A stretch of DNA of 64,000 nucleotides from Corythucha ciliata (lineage: Eukaryota > Arthropoda > Insecta > Hemiptera > Tingidae), in contig CM075938.1 in the NCBI GenBank assembly GCA_038030265.1, forward strand, positions 12,129,009 to 12,193,008, written 5' to 3'. Under the pieces are notes generated by a model, which had not been told where the DNA came from, did not search any database, and was given only the letters and a program-made list of their open reading frames with translations. Each line of letters begins with the position of its first letter. Position 1 is the stretch's first letter. Positions 33,411 to 45,640 of this stretch are shown here, one piece after another. A program made the translations under genes and the position numbers.

Positions 33411-36400
33411 AAAGGCGCCCTTGCCTATTTTATCATATTATGGAAGGTTTTCCCCAAAACTAGAAATTCTCTAATTGCTTACTCCACCTCACCCCTCCAG
33501 CCGACCCCAGACTGCTAGGGACTGTATTCCTGCTAGTCACGTTATATCGAACAGAATATTTCCTGTGTTATCTGACAGAGAAAATCTGTCCCTACTCCTC
33601 CTTCTCATCATCAAATCTAGTATTACCCCACTACATGCTCGGCACCTTCCATATAGGGGTGAAAAAACCATAACTCCCCGCCCCCGCCTCACGCGCAACA
33701 CCAAACAGTGGCGAGACGAAGAGAGCGTCATGCCCGATCAACCGGACTTCGTATAATGAGTCGAAGCATTTGTCAGGATGAGGGGTGATAAAGTCTAAAT
33801 TTAGAGTGGGTCGTTATTAAATCTAACGAGGCTTAAAGAGAATCGACTGGGTGAAAATCAATATTTACATTTTGAAAGTAACCCAATGAAGTTATTCGCG
33901 TATTTGAAGTAATCTGCTAATATATGCATTGGACCCCCCCCCCCCCATTTCTATTCCAATGATTTACCGTGAACCACAAAGTTTGAAGTGTACAAGAAAT
34001 TCTTCATAAATTGGACTGTTCGGTCCCAATTCGAAAAAAAAAACATTGAAGCACTAAAATTCACAAAACATCGATAGTGCAGAAGAATAGCCTAAGGGTC
34101 AGGTACAGCATGCTTCGGTGGTTTCATTTTCTCAAACAGGTCTCGGTTGGACGACACGAAAATTACTAAAGTGTGAAGCGGAGGTATTTGGGAGGAGAAA
34201 TCAACAAAAACCGTACAAGTAACCGAATACATAAATAATGTGAAGTTGTTAAATCTAAAAGTGTCTCCCTCCAACCATCCCCCTCACCGCTTTTCCGCCA
34301 TTACATAACTATTCGTGGCACAAGAATAGCTCGTTAATTTAATGAGACAAAGAAGAGGGTCCTTTAACCGAATCAAATAATGACGACGTGACAAATCAAC
34401 CTACCCTCCACCCCCTATCCCTCTTCGGCGAAATGGGTCAACTCTCAGAAGCAGCAAATAATACCGGTTTAAGATGAAGATAAGGTAACGAGACAAGCCC
34501 CTTTTAAAATGTATTTCCTGGGATTTTATGTGAGTTTAAGAAAATCGGGGGGAGCCTTTACCCTTCGACGAGTAAACTTTTTTTTGGGTGTCACGATAGC
34601 ACTCGCCTGGTTGGGTTAAGATGATGGAAGTTAAGGGTTTGGTGGAATGGGTGAGGGGTCGTTCAATAAAAAGGTCCAGATGTCTGCGGGTCAAGACCGA
34701 TGGCATTCCAAATGTCTCTTCAGTTTGAAAGAAGCGAAATAAAGCTTATTTTCTCAAGCTGCATCGAATAAAAAACTAGTTTCGAGTGATGAATTAAGAT
34801 TGAATGAAGAGAGCCCAGTCCCCCGCCCAATCACACTCTTGACAGTGTTTATCCTCTCGGAGCTTTTAGGGAGTCAACTGCCTGCTACCTTTAATAACCG
34901 TAGGATTTTCAATAGCGTATCAAAGACCCATCCAAATCCCTTAGGAAGAACACAGTAAAACGTTAAAATGGCAAGTTCCCCTACACCTTGTTCTTAATTC
35001 AATACACGTCCCACACAGCTGATTAACCACTCCTCACCAACACAGGAATCCTTCGCCTACACCCACTTATTTCACTTCGCCGTACGCAAACAGCAAAATA
35101 GGGTGCTTTTCCTTCTCATTACAGTCTAATTAGTTTCTCATTGACTTAAAAGATAAACGACCCGCATAAATCAAGCACTCTTGCTCTCTCTTATATTCAT
35201 TGAGTCCCTTTTGAGGACTCCTTTTCACTTCCACTCCCCCTCCACCATTACCACTGAAATAAACATCATTTGAACAAATTGAAATTATTATTCTCTTGAA
35301 AAAATAGCGGGGCAACCCGAAAATACACAAAATATTCCAAGTAGCTCAACTACGCATAGATCTATTTTTGGTAAAAATTTTACCCCGAATGCATTGATCG
35401 GAAGAGGCATAATTAAGGAGGTAGAGTTCACACTTTTGGGAGGTCTATCGTTTAGATTATAAAAAAGAGAATTTTCTAGCTACAACGAAGGGTCACAGAA
35501 GCGCGGTGGTCTGCTATAAATCCCCCTCCCTCCCACCAGCCAACACCTTGCTCCCACCGTGACACCCTTTACCCTAAAAAACGGTGCTTCCCATATTATC
35601 ACGACGTCTCCACCCTTTTTCAACCTCGTCTGCTTACCTTTCACCTTTTCCTCCCTTCTTCTTGAGCACCATTGTACTTTTGATCATATTGAGTATATTT
35701 ATGGCGGCCATGCATCGACAAATAATAGGTCTAGCAAGGCAGAGGGGGTGAGGGGAGGTACTGCATTTGTGACGCTTAAAAGGTGCAGATAAAAGAGGGG
35801 AAAAGGAGAGAATTTTGATGATTAAATAGCGAGAGAAAAAAAATCTGGTTGTTGTATTATGAATAACGTGAAAAAGAGGCATAAATAAAAGTGTTTCAAT
35901 AGCCTTGAATGAGTAGGGGGGGGGAGGTCGGAAGGAAAGATAAAACCTAGTTAATTGTTTAGATACCTGTTGCATTTTTTTCTTTTAAAGTTTTTATCTA
36001 ATTCTCAGGAAACATGGCCTTTTAAAGATCACTTAGATATGTTAAAAAACCCCTTTTTTTCGCTCCTCGCCTTCCCACTAAACACCTCTTCTAAAACTCG
36101 AAGGTAGAAAGACAGCGCACTCAAGTGGCCCTTGAGAGCACAATCCCTCCCTCTTGGAAATCTTTTTCCTTGAAACATGGAACGCTTTTAAGAGCGTTAT
36201 ATCTTTTAAATGTCTATTATCTACCTACTCGAAATTTCAACAACAAAAAAAATCCGCACGAACTCTAGAATAAAGAGGGAGCATTTAATGAAAATCTGTG
36301 AGGCAACCGCGTTTCAAATCTAATACTATGGAAATAAAAAAAAAAAAAAAAAAACACTTTAAAGGTTGAGTGAAGCAAAAGTGGTGCTCGGGAATGCGAA

Positions 36401-36582
36401 GTATTACCACCACCCCTCCACCAACACCTTTTTTTAATTTGATGCAAATAACTAGGAAGGTTCTTTTCACACACCTTAGCCCTCGGTTTTTTAGAACGTC
36501 CACTTACGCATGTGAACCTGGCACAACACATGACAGAAAATTTACCGGGAAATGAATCAATCGTTGTTTTTTTTTTACAGTT
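33411..36582. other. low-copy island, 3.2 kb, no gene seen
   Basis: Mixed A/G-rich and C/T-rich strand runs, poly-C at 33,934-33,946, poly-G at about 35,920, poly-A at about 36,338-36,354. Open frames up to 116 codons on the minus strand are low-complexity and lack motifs. No RNA gene or TIR pair was recognised. Confidence 0.5.
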
Positions 36583-36584
36583 TA

Positions 36585-38115
36585 GTCCAGTCAAACGGTA
36601 GTTCCACATAGACAAAAATCTCGTCTTCGATTTTTTTACTTTATTCTATGTTTTTTGGGGTGAGGAACACGAATCTGAAGAGATCCAACAAAATGTTCTT
36701 GTGCGTTTTGAGAAAATCGCGAAAAACTGCTCATTTTCTGCACTTTTTCCAGTTTTCTGCTTATAACTCCTTAATGACGCATTCTACGGAAAATGTTACC
36801 CTCTCATTTTTTGAAAAGCATTGAATTTTGCGTCGAATCGTTCTTTCATTTGTCACAATTGACCCAGACGTTTCACCGGTATTGATTTTTTTGAAATGGT
36901 AATTTCTAGCCACTTTTGTTAAAATTAATAAAAATTACTAAGGCAGCAGCAACTTAAAAACGGCTATTCCAATCGAAAAATATAGCGAAATCAAAGTGGT
37001 TTAGAATTGAATTTTTCATGAGTGAAAAGCATTGAAACCTACTAGAAAAATCAGTGGTATCAGTTATGCAACAAAAAACGCGAAAAAAAGCGATCCAAAA
37101 ACCACGTTTTTCTGCGCATTTTTACCAGTAGCTCGGGAACTAGTAGTCCAATTTTTTTCTATGAAAAACGATCTGAAAGCTGATAAAATTTTCTATCAGA
37201 CCTATTATACGAAATTTCATTTGAAGATTAACATAAGACAGGGCCATAACGTCAAACAATTTGAAATTTGCTGAAAAAAAAAACCTTTTTTGTCACATTT
37301 CGGCCTATAACTCAAAAACTATCCATCCGATTAAACTTTAAAGAAACTCATCTGAAAGCTCGTTAAATTTCCTATAAGGAGTCATGTATAGCGTTTTTAT
37401 AAAGACCCGATAAGTGGCAATAAAACGCATAAGGAAATTCGCAAAATGAGTAATTTTCCAATAAATCCTTTCTTCAGCCGAACGTTTTTGCCTATAACTA
37501 TTGAACCAAGCTTCCGACTAAAATTGCACTAACTTTCAGTGAAAGCTAATGAAATTTACAGACAGGAACCATATTTGCCAAATTTTTGAAGGCCCGTAAA
37601 ATATTCTGTACAGGGCGATGAAAATGGGTTTTGTTTCAGAAAAAGTGGTTACGCCCACCATCTTTGTCCACAAATGTTAAAACTCAACATATCACCAGTA
37701 CTATAGGTTGCGCCAGAGATTACACCACTCAACTGAGAGCTGAACTACTTTTATTTTCTCTCACAATTATGCCAAAAGCGACTAAAAATGACCATTTCAA
37801 AAAATTCAATACCGGCGAAACAGCTAAGTCAATTGTGACAAATGAAAAAAGATTCGACGCAGAACTTGATGCTCTTCAAAAAAGAACAGGGTACAATATT
37901 CCGTAGGAAGCGTCATTGAGCAGTTGGAAGCGAAAAACTAAAAAAAGTGCCAAAAATTATTATTTTTTCGCGATTTTTTCAAAACGCACAAGGAAATGTT
38001 GTTGGACCTCTTCAGATTCGTGTTCCTCACCCCAAAAAAACATAGAATAAAGTGGAAAAATCAAAGACGAGATTTTTGTCCACGTATGGTATTTTTTTAT
38101 ACGATTTGACTGGGC
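36585..38115. mobile_element. non-autonomous TIR element, 1.53 kb, TA-flanked
   Basis: The ends are GTCCAGTCAAACGG and, reversed from the right, GCCCAGTCAAATCG, each next to TA. The TIRs extend about 145 bp (GACAAAAATCTCGTCTTCGA, GGGTGAGGAACACGAATCTG, TGCGTTTTGAGAAAATCGCG). The interior contains three to four degenerate modules built on CCTATAACTCAAAAACTAT and ATCTGAAAGCTCGTTAAATT, spaced about 180-250 bp. An open frame of 91 codons at 37,631-37,906 has no recognisable domain. TA duplication and ends similar to the next element suggest one Tc1/mariner-like family. Confidence 0.8.
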
Positions 38116-38139
38116 TAGATTGTTTTGCCGAAATTATTA

Positions 38140-40035
38140 GGCCAGTCAATATAAACATCAAACATCGCATATATGCATGTAATTGTTTTTTCTTTTGCAC
38201 ATTGTTAGGACCAATGAGAGTAGTTTAAATACTCAAGTTTGCAGCCTTCAAAACCTTGTGCTCAACTCGTCGCACTCGAAAAAAAAACCACGAAATTCCA
38301 TCAATTTTTTAGGTTGTTAAACAAAAATACCAGAAGAAAGCGTTTTTCGAGCATGACCACAGTATACATTGTTGAAGCCAACTAAATTTGTTACAATTTA
38401 AGCCCAGTCCGAGCGTCCTACGTTTGTTATGTTCGGAGATACAGCCAATCAAAAAATATGTAATATCGCCAAAAAGCGAGATTTTATTGATAGGGTCATT
38501 TTTCAAGACCCGTAGCACTCAAACATAATGGTCCTACAGAATATCCACGCGAGAATAAATCTTAGGCAGTAACTCAATTTGAATCTGACGCTATTGCCTA
38601 AAATTTATTTTCGCGTGGATATTTTATAGGACAGGGTGGCTGGTACTTGGTTGAGCAAAATAATAGGGGTGATTAAACATCCAAAATGCAACAAAAATTG
38701 TCTTATGACCTAGGGTCCGATTTCCTTTCCTAGTCGAGATAATAGATTTTTTCACGTTTTTCAGCACATCACTGGTTTTCGCAACAAAAACAGCTGTAAC
38801 TTGCGAAGCATGCGTCCTAGATTAAATCCAACGACACCAATGAAAAGAGCACACTTTTTTCTGTGTGAAAATGGGCATTTTGTTCAAAGTTAGCGAAAGA
38901 TTCTTGGAGTAAACTGGGAATATATCAGGATATTTTAAAAAATGTCAGTTTTTGACAACTGTTGAAAGCTAGACTACATTAGCCATGGTGCTCCCAGCGC
39001 CCGGTAAATTCCTCTAAAACTGTATGAAGTAATTAAGTTTAATACTTCATGCTTATTTTCCTTTTATGTTTTGCAATGTTTTGAGAAAAATCCATTGATA
39101 TACCAAAAAATGAGGCAAAAGCTATTTCAAGAAATGTTTTTTGCTTATTCCACTTGAATTTGTCTTTCCTCATAGATGAGCATGGGAAAAGTGAATCAAG
39201 CGGAAAAAAAAGTTTTGGGAACGGCTCTTGATCTTCTTGTAGGCACTCAAAATGGGCCTAATTGCCTCATTTTTTGTATAACAATGGATTTTTATCAAGA
39301 AATTGCAAAGGACAGGAGACAAAATAAGCATGAAGTATTAAACTAAGTTACTTCATACAGTTTTGGAGGAACTTGCAAGGTGCGGGGGGCACCGTGGCTA
39401 ATGTAGTCTAGCTTTGAACAGTTGTCAAAAACTGACATTTTTAAAAATATCCTGATATTTTCCCAGTTTACTCAAAGAATCTTTCGCTATCATTAGACAA
39501 AATGTCTTTACTCACACAAAAAAAGAGTGCTCTTTTCAGTGGTGTCGTTGGATTTAACCTAGGACGCTTACTTCCTATGTTACAGATGTTTTTGTTGCGG
39601 AAACCCGTGATGTGCTAAAAAACAACAAATTGATTATCTGAACTAGGAATGGAAATCTGACCTTAGGTCATAGGAATTTTTTTTTGCATTTTGGGTGTAC
39701 AATGACCTCTCTCATTTTGTTCAACCAAGTACCAATCACCGTGTATTTGAGTGCTACGGGTCTTGAAAAATTACCCTACCAATAAAATCTCGCTTTTTGG
39801 CGAGATTAGGTATTTTGTTGATTGACTGTATTTCCTGAACTAACAGACCCTGGATGCTCGGGCATGGCTTAAATTGTAGCAAATTTAGTTGGCTTTAACA
39901 ATGTATACTGTGGTCATGCTCGAAAAACTCTTTCTTCTGGAATTTTTGTTTAAAAACCCAGAAAAAGTGATGAAATTTCTTAGTTTTTCGAGTGCCATGA
40001 GTTAAGCACAAGGTTTTGAGGGTTGCAAACTTGAG
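38140..40035. mobile_element. giant foldback element, near-complete palindrome
   Basis: The left arm (38,140 to about 39,120) and right arm (about 39,262-40,035) are inverted copies throughout, separated by a loop of about 140 bp. Matching phrase pairs include AAGACCCGTAGCACTCAAA / GAGTGCTACGGGTCTTGAAA, AAATCCAACGACACCA / GGTGTCGTTGGATTT and AAAATGAGGCAA-type / TTGCCTCATTTT near the centre. The left end GGCCAGTCAATATAAAC follows TA. The right end lacks the outer ~110 bp present in the second copy (57,999-59,229). An RNA copy would form a hairpin of roughly 0.8-0.9 kb stem. No transposase is encoded; a conserved 69-codon frame (38,309-38,518, minus) is shared with the second copy but has no known motif. 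Confidence 0.9.
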
Positions 40036-40064
40036 TTTGAAAATTGGGCATAATTGAAATGGGT

Positions 40065-41102
40065 GATTCTACATCACATGTGGGTCAAAAATGACTATAT
40101 GGACCATGGTCCGAATATCAACCGTTTCTGAGAAATCGCAGTTTTCCTGAATTTCGATGCATCAGGCGTTTTCTTCAAAACTCGGTCGGTATCTTAGCAA
40201 CCATCGATCCTAGGAAAATTTCAAGGACACCGCTGGAATAAGTACAAAATTCCCTTTAAGATGATCGTAAAGTTGGGGTAATTCGTGAAATTTGGACGCC
40301 CTTAACGCTCGCCTGGTTAGCCGCAAGGATTCAAGGGTGGCTGCCAACTGTCACTACCATACCCAATCTCTCCTTTGGCAGATAATTCGTTGAGATCGGT
40401 GGAAACAGACCGTGATACTCAAACACAAAGCCAACTGCTTAGGACGGGGGCTTAAATAAATGACTAAGTCGTACGACCCTTGGGGGGGGGGGGCAAAAGA
40501 GAGAGAGTGAGAGAGAGAGAGAAAAAAACATGAGGAATACAAAATTTAAAACCGCTTAGAATTCCTCACCAACCTGAGTGACATGAAGAGAATTTTTTGA
40601 ACGAATTTTTCCCGTTCTATGTCAATCGCAAACATGCGTTTCTAAACGATGTAGACAGGGGTTTCATGTATTTTGAACTGTAGCTCCAAGAAAAGAAGGA
40701 CAAAACCCCGAACCAAGCAGATCATTTGAAAGCTTAATAATTGTAGAAGTTTTTCCTGTAGTCCTACTCTTCCTCCGAGAGCTGTCAGTAAAATTACAGC
40801 TGGCTGAATTTCAAGTAGGATTAGAGAAATTCTAGGAAGCGGTTATTCAGCCGAGCGTTAAGGGCGTCCAAATTTTACAAACTATCCTAAGATTACGATC
40901 ATCTTAAAGGAAATTTGGTGCCCTTTCCAACGGTGTCCTTGAAAATTTTCCAGGATCACTGGTTGCTAAGCAACGTCAGAGTTTTGAAGAAAACGCCTGA
41001 TGCATTGACAATCAGGAAAACTGCGATTTTCTCAGAAACGGTCAATATTCGGACCATGGTCCAAATAGTCATTTTTGACCTATATATATGTTATGTAGAA
41101 TC
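40065..41102. mobile_element. TIR element, about 1.04 kb, about 250 bp TIRs
   Basis: The ends are GATTCTACAT on both sides. The arms (40,065-40,313 and 40,851-41,102) share GGTCAAAAATGACTAT, GGACCATGGTCC, GAAATCGCAGTTTTCCTGA, GCATCAGGCGTTTTCTTCAA and GGACGCCCTTAACGCTCG in inverted order. The interior holds a G-run at about 40,481-40,492 and a GA microsatellite (40,497-40,525). No coding frame. It starts about 30 bases after the foldback element breaks off. Confidence 0.85.
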
Positions 41103-41462
41103 GTAAGTTTTCCATTACGATAACACGATTACTCCAGTAAGTTGAATTTTTCCTAACCTGGCACTTTATAATTTCAGTTTTTGAAAACTGTAGAGTAAAG
41201 GTTTGAAAGTGACATGAAAAGTTTTTGACGTGTCAGTTTTCTATAATCTTGTGCAACCTTTAAAATGTTATCACCTCATTCGTGATTATATAGAAATATC
41301 TTAAGATATGTTTGTTTTTTTTTTTGTCAAAAGAATAAAACTGGGTAGGTAATGCACCACTTACTAATCTTGTAATGTAATCTTCTATTTTCTCCCTAAA
41401 CTAGGCACTAAAAGAGGGGGAAATGAGACATAAAATTATCTTGCAGCACATTGTCTATTAAT
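41103..41462. other. spacer, nothing recognised
   Basis: 360 bases of AT-rich sequence with a T-run at about 41,315. No repeat partner or coding signal was seen in the window. Confidence 0.5.
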
Positions 41463-41776
41463 ACACACCCTCCAAGGTGATTAAACTTTCTATAGGTGCC
41501 GCAGATCTTCGGCCATTACTGTCCTTCATCTACGTCACGAGCAGTCCCAAGTGCCTTTGCGCTGGATCTAGTACATTACTCATTGTTATTGGGCTGTGAT
41601 TTTTGAGCATTCATAACCGTCAATTTCAAAATTAACTTGTTTTGCTGCTCTAGGGTGAGCAATCGAGAGCAATGGACTGCTGGTGACGTCAGACTCCACC
41701 CCTCCCGACCGATCGGCAGGGGGAAATCTGCGGTCTGCGGCACCTATAGTAAAGTTTAGTCATCTTGCACACCCTC
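41463..41776. mobile_element. MITE, about 310 bp
   Basis: The left end has GGTGATTAAACTTTC then TATAGGTGCCGCAGA. The right end reversed has GATGACTAAACTTTA then CTATAGGTGCCGCAGA, with ACACCCTC or GAGGGTGT outside. The arms are about 45 bp. The interior is GC-richer and has no frame. Confidence 0.75.
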
Positions 41777-41808
41777 TATTTCTTATCAGTGCTCGCTGTC
41801 GAATATGC

Positions 41809-41812
<4 letters not shown>

Positions 41813-41840
<28 letters not shown>
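41813..41840. repeat. A homopolymer, 28 bp
   Basis: A pure A-run, bracketed by ATATGC and GCATAT. It could be the tail of a lost retroelement, but no body is recognisable next to it. Confidence 0.9.
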
Positions 41841-41842
<2 letters not shown>

Positions 41843-41850
41843 ATATGTCG

Positions 41851-42374
41851 ACGAGCTAAATTCACGCAACCTGACACATAGAAGGAATCGTTTGTTTCGC
41901 GGCATATTCTGTCTTACTATGGCTTGTTTACGTTTGCTCAGCCAACATTATCATTTTTTTTACCATTTCATGTAAGATTTTTTCGAAAAAAATCAGGAAG
42001 AGTGTCGGGCTTATTCACGCAACCCGACGCAAAGGAGGAATCGTTTGTTTCGCGGCATATTCCATGATAGATCTCGTTTGTTTACGTCTTTTTAGCCGAC
42101 ATTTTAATTTGTTTACCATTTCATATACGATCTTATTTTTTAAAAACTGTCTGCGTCGGGCGAAGTTCACGCAACCCGACACATAGCCGAAATTGTTTGT
42201 TTCGCGGCATATTTCGTCTTGATCTCGTTTGATTACGTTCGTTTAGTCAACATTTTCGTTCGTTTGGCCTCCTGAATAACCCTGTTCGGTACGAACACTT
42301 TTGTGTTAAGCTAAGTCCAGGCACACCTGACACATGACCGCAATCGTTTGTTTCGCGGCATATTCCGTCTATGG
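41851..42374 (+). repeat. tandem repeat, about 152 bp, 3.5 units
   Basis: The anchor TTTGTTTCGCGGCATATT occurs at about 41,891, 42,044, 42,196 and 42,347 (periods 153, 152, 151). Each unit has TTCACGCAACCCGACGC, the anchor, then CGTTTGTTTACG and a CAACATT-type phrase. The fourth unit is cut by the LINE fragment. A related stretch lies inverted at 46,340-46,500. Confidence 0.9.
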
Positions 42375-43385
42375 CGTTCACACTATAGTCGATTTCAAGA
42401 AACCCACGCTAAGTCTGATAAATTGATGTTGTATGATGTCCAGCTTTCGAAGATGATTATGTGATGCCTGGGCATAAAAAACTGATCCGTAGTCCAATAA
42501 TGAGCGAATAGTAGCTCTGTAAAAGGTCAACATAATTTTGGGGTCTGCTCCCCAGCGACAGTGACTGACTATCTGCATTACATTGATGTATTTTTCAGCC
42601 TTTGTAACAAGCTGGTTGATGTGTTTCGACCAATTAAGTTTACAATCCAGGGCCATTCCTAAGAATTTGACTTCGTCACGTACAGGGTCTGTAAAATCTC
42701 CACTGTTGACAGAATGAGGCAATGGGAAAGCTCCTGACCTGGGCAAAGTACGGATTTTGAAGGGGATATGTCAGGGCCGATTTTTAGAAAAGCTGATCTT
42801 AGAGCAAGGATTCAGTCCTTGAGCTAATTTAAGGACTTCTCAGGTGTCGTGCTTTTTGCGTTGAGGCATATATCATCTGCGTATTGCAGAATTTTAACTC
42901 CATTCGGGAGAGAACTCTCTACATCTCGTCTGTACAAGGTATAGAGAATGGGACTTAAGATATCTCCCTGTGGTAAGCCTGACCGAGACAATCGAGGTCC
43001 AATCATTTTGTCACTTGTTAATACAAGGATTCGACGTTCACCAATTAGACCCATGATTAATTTTACAAAACTATGGCTTATCCCCACATCGAGCATTGAT
43101 AGGGCCAAAGTATGCAGATCAACATTATCAAAAGCGCCTGTAACGTCAAACATCGCGGCGACCAGAGTTTTGTTTTCGGAAAATGATACTTGAATATTCG
43201 TGATTAATTCAGCTATACTACCGGTGCAAGAGCGACCCTTTCGAAACCCAAACTGACTTTGGGGGAGTACCCTGTTGTGTTTGAGCCAGTATTCGAGTCT
43301 ATTTTTTAGGATTCTTTCAAAGGTCTTAAGGACGCGTACAAGAAGACAAGGATATGGGTCGATATGATTCACTAGTATTGTTGTT
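42375..43385 (-). mobile_element. third LINE fragment (I/Jockey-like), RT only
   Basis: The minus strand carries RT from motif 1 to past the thumb and nothing else: APE, ORF1 and the 3' end are missing. It is joined on one side to the 152 bp repeat and on the other to family E. Loss of the 3' end means later rearrangement and not simple 5' truncation. Sequence style (GLPQGDILSP, YRATIRSLLDYGS, KST) fits I/Jockey-type elements. Confidence 0.8.
42378..43372 (-). pseudogene. LINE reverse transcriptase fragment
   Basis: Frame 1 (43,372 down to 42,824, 182 codons) has RVLKTFERILKNRLEYWL, SQFGFRKGRSC, MFDVTGAFDNVDL, RSGLPQGDILSPILYTLY and QYADDICL, so all core RT motifs including the catalytic YADD are present. 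After a stop or frame break, frame 2 (42,746-42,378) continues with DEVKFLGMALDCKLNWSKHI, TFYRATIRSLLDYGSVFYAQ and GFLKST. About 25 residues between the two are disturbed. The fragment lacks endonuclease and cannot retrotranspose alone. Confidence 0.85.
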
Positions 43386-43500
43386 CAAAGAGCTAGATCC
43401 AGGAAAAATGTTTTTCTTTTGCGAAAAAAAACCGCGAAATTTGGTATTTTAGATAGCAATATCAAAGAAATTGATTTTTTTGGGAGCCAGGCTTGCTAAC
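43386..43500 (+). repeat. family E repeat, forward, short
   Basis: GAGCTAGATCCAGG, ACCGCGAAATTTGG and TCAAAGAAATTGATTTTTTT are three decayed monomers next to the LINE fragment. Confidence 0.6.
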
Positions 43501-45640
43501 ATTTTGGTGATCGCACACATTTTGGCCGTGAAAAGGTCTTGCCCTATTTTCACGAATCCAGGTCGGGCCAGTGAGCTGCGGGCAATTTGGACTTCGAACC
43601 CACCGGTTTTGTGCCCCTCGCTCACGGGAAAATTCGTGTGGTAAAACCAAAGCGGCCAAAAACGCGGAAATCACAAGGAGAACTTCAACGGCTCGTCCAG
43701 TCGTCCGATCAAATGTCCGACGTGAGACCACGAGCTACGCAGTTTGGTCCAATTTAAAATTGCTGGCAATATTTACAAAAATCTCCCGGGCCACACCTTG
43801 CGATTTTTTACGATTTTTGTGTAATTTCAGCGGGGCGCGTTTTATGAGTCTCCTGGGCCTAAAAGAGCCAAAAATACCCAAAATGAAAGAGCAGCCGTCA
43901 GCACACTCACAAAGTGTTATATTCCGACCCATAATCCATCAGTGATGTGATGCTTCATCCCCCCCCCCCCCGGGGGCCATATTGACACGGGTCAGGCATA
44001 ACCTAGAAAAGTCAGGCCGTTTTAAATAAGCCCGAGAAATTTGGAAAGACAGGGAAATTTGCGTTGCTAAAGTCATGGGGGGGGGATCACTCAAATTGAG
44101 GAGCGGACCTCCACAGAGGCTTTCTATAGACGAAAATTTGGCCGGAAAACGTCAATTTTTTCTCCAAGGAGGGTATGAAGGGGGGGGGGGGACAGATGCT
44201 TAAAACAAGTTGGATCAGCGGCCGAAATGAACAAATGAACGTTTTGGCTATTCAACGGGCCTTTCCAGCCTTGAAATTGTAAAAATTGTGTTTATTAAAC
44301 TTCAATATTGGGCACCCGAGTTGATTACTCCCAGTTGGTGCGAGAGGCTCCTCGTTTTTGCACGCTTTCCCTAGCTTCGTAAGGGCGACTTGGGTCAAAC
44401 GGTGTGGGAAGGGGGAATTCGATTAAAAAATAAATGAAATGTACAAACTCTTCAAAAAAGGTAGTCGAGAATTAATTTAGGAATGGATTTTACTCCGTCT
44501 GGGAGATATTGTTTGCCAACTAATTGCATCAAAGGTCCATTAATCACTCCGCTATAAAGGCCGCGACAAAAAAAAAATAAAAAAAAAAAACTGCGAGGAT
44601 TTAGGAGGATATAAGCGAAACACCCTCTTTCCTTCCGACCTATAAATATGCTTGAGGCAATGCTTTTTATTAAATGACCCGCCTTTTCTGGATGTCAATT
44701 GAATTTTGAAGTTTGATGCGTTGATTGAAGTAACTGTTAGAACAACGCTATTGTGTGTACCCCTTCATCAAATAATCACTTTTGTCGGTGAAAATCCCGT
44801 TAAAATGAATAAAAGTTTGTACAATTCTCAGCTAGTTTTGGTCTCTTCGATTCAGTTTGTAACGTCATTGAGTGGGTAATGTTGTTTCGCGTTCGAATCA
44901 ACTCGTATCGAGGAATCATTTCAGACCTGAACAAGCTTTCCAAGCGTTGGCTCGTTTGGTTATGGTGTTTTGTAGGGAGGGGGGAGAGAGTATTTGCATT
45001 TAAACCGAAGAGTAGTAGAACGATGGGGAACAGAGTACAGAGCTTCCTCTCGTGGTTGTTGTAGAGAGAAGGTTTTACAACGTACGCCAAACCATGTCAC
45101 CTGTTTTTAGAATTCACTCTCCTCCGAGAGAGGGGGGGGGGCTTCTCCTCCTCCTCCTACTCCTTCACCACATCCACCATCCATCGACACACAGCGAGAT
45201 GTATCGTCATCGTAAGCAAAATAGACTGGTGGAAGGAGATGGTTTGAGTTTGTGAGACGGATCCCGGGTGGTTGGGGGGGGGGGGCACGGACTTCCTTTC
45301 CCTGTCTCGCTTTCATGCAAAACCCTCTTCTTTCCTCCCCATTGTCCAACAACGCAGAAAACCCAGAAAGATATTGGTGTTGGTGGTATGAGTCGACCGA
45401 CTTTTGTTGCCCTTGTTAAAACGAAAAAGGCACCGTCGTCGGCAGTGTGGGGTCCCGCAAATTTCAATTTGCATTAACACAAGGGTTTTATCCCCTTCCT
45501 TACATTCTACTCAATTCCCAACGGGCTCCGTTGAATCATATTTAGAAAGAAAAAAATTGTTTGAGGAACATATTTCGTTTTTTCATAAAGAGCAGCGTTG
45601 GTGGGGGGTGTCAAGAGCATAGATTTTTTTTTTTGCTATT
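43501..45640. other. unassigned sequence and island, no gene seen
   Basis: 43,500-44,230 is mixed, with C-run 43,959-43,971, G-runs at about 44,079-44,086 and 44,178-44,189, and a CCCGAGAAATTTGG phrase of family E type. From 44,230 it becomes a low-copy island with poly-A (44,567-44,590), purine-rich stretches and G-runs at 45,131-45,140 and about 45,275-45,286. No coding or RNA signal. Confidence 0.5.

Noticed and set aside
37631..37906. 91-codon frame inside the 1.53 kb TIR element as a transposase remnant
   Set aside because: No DDE, helix-turn-helix or zinc motif could be read, and the frame is too short to assign.
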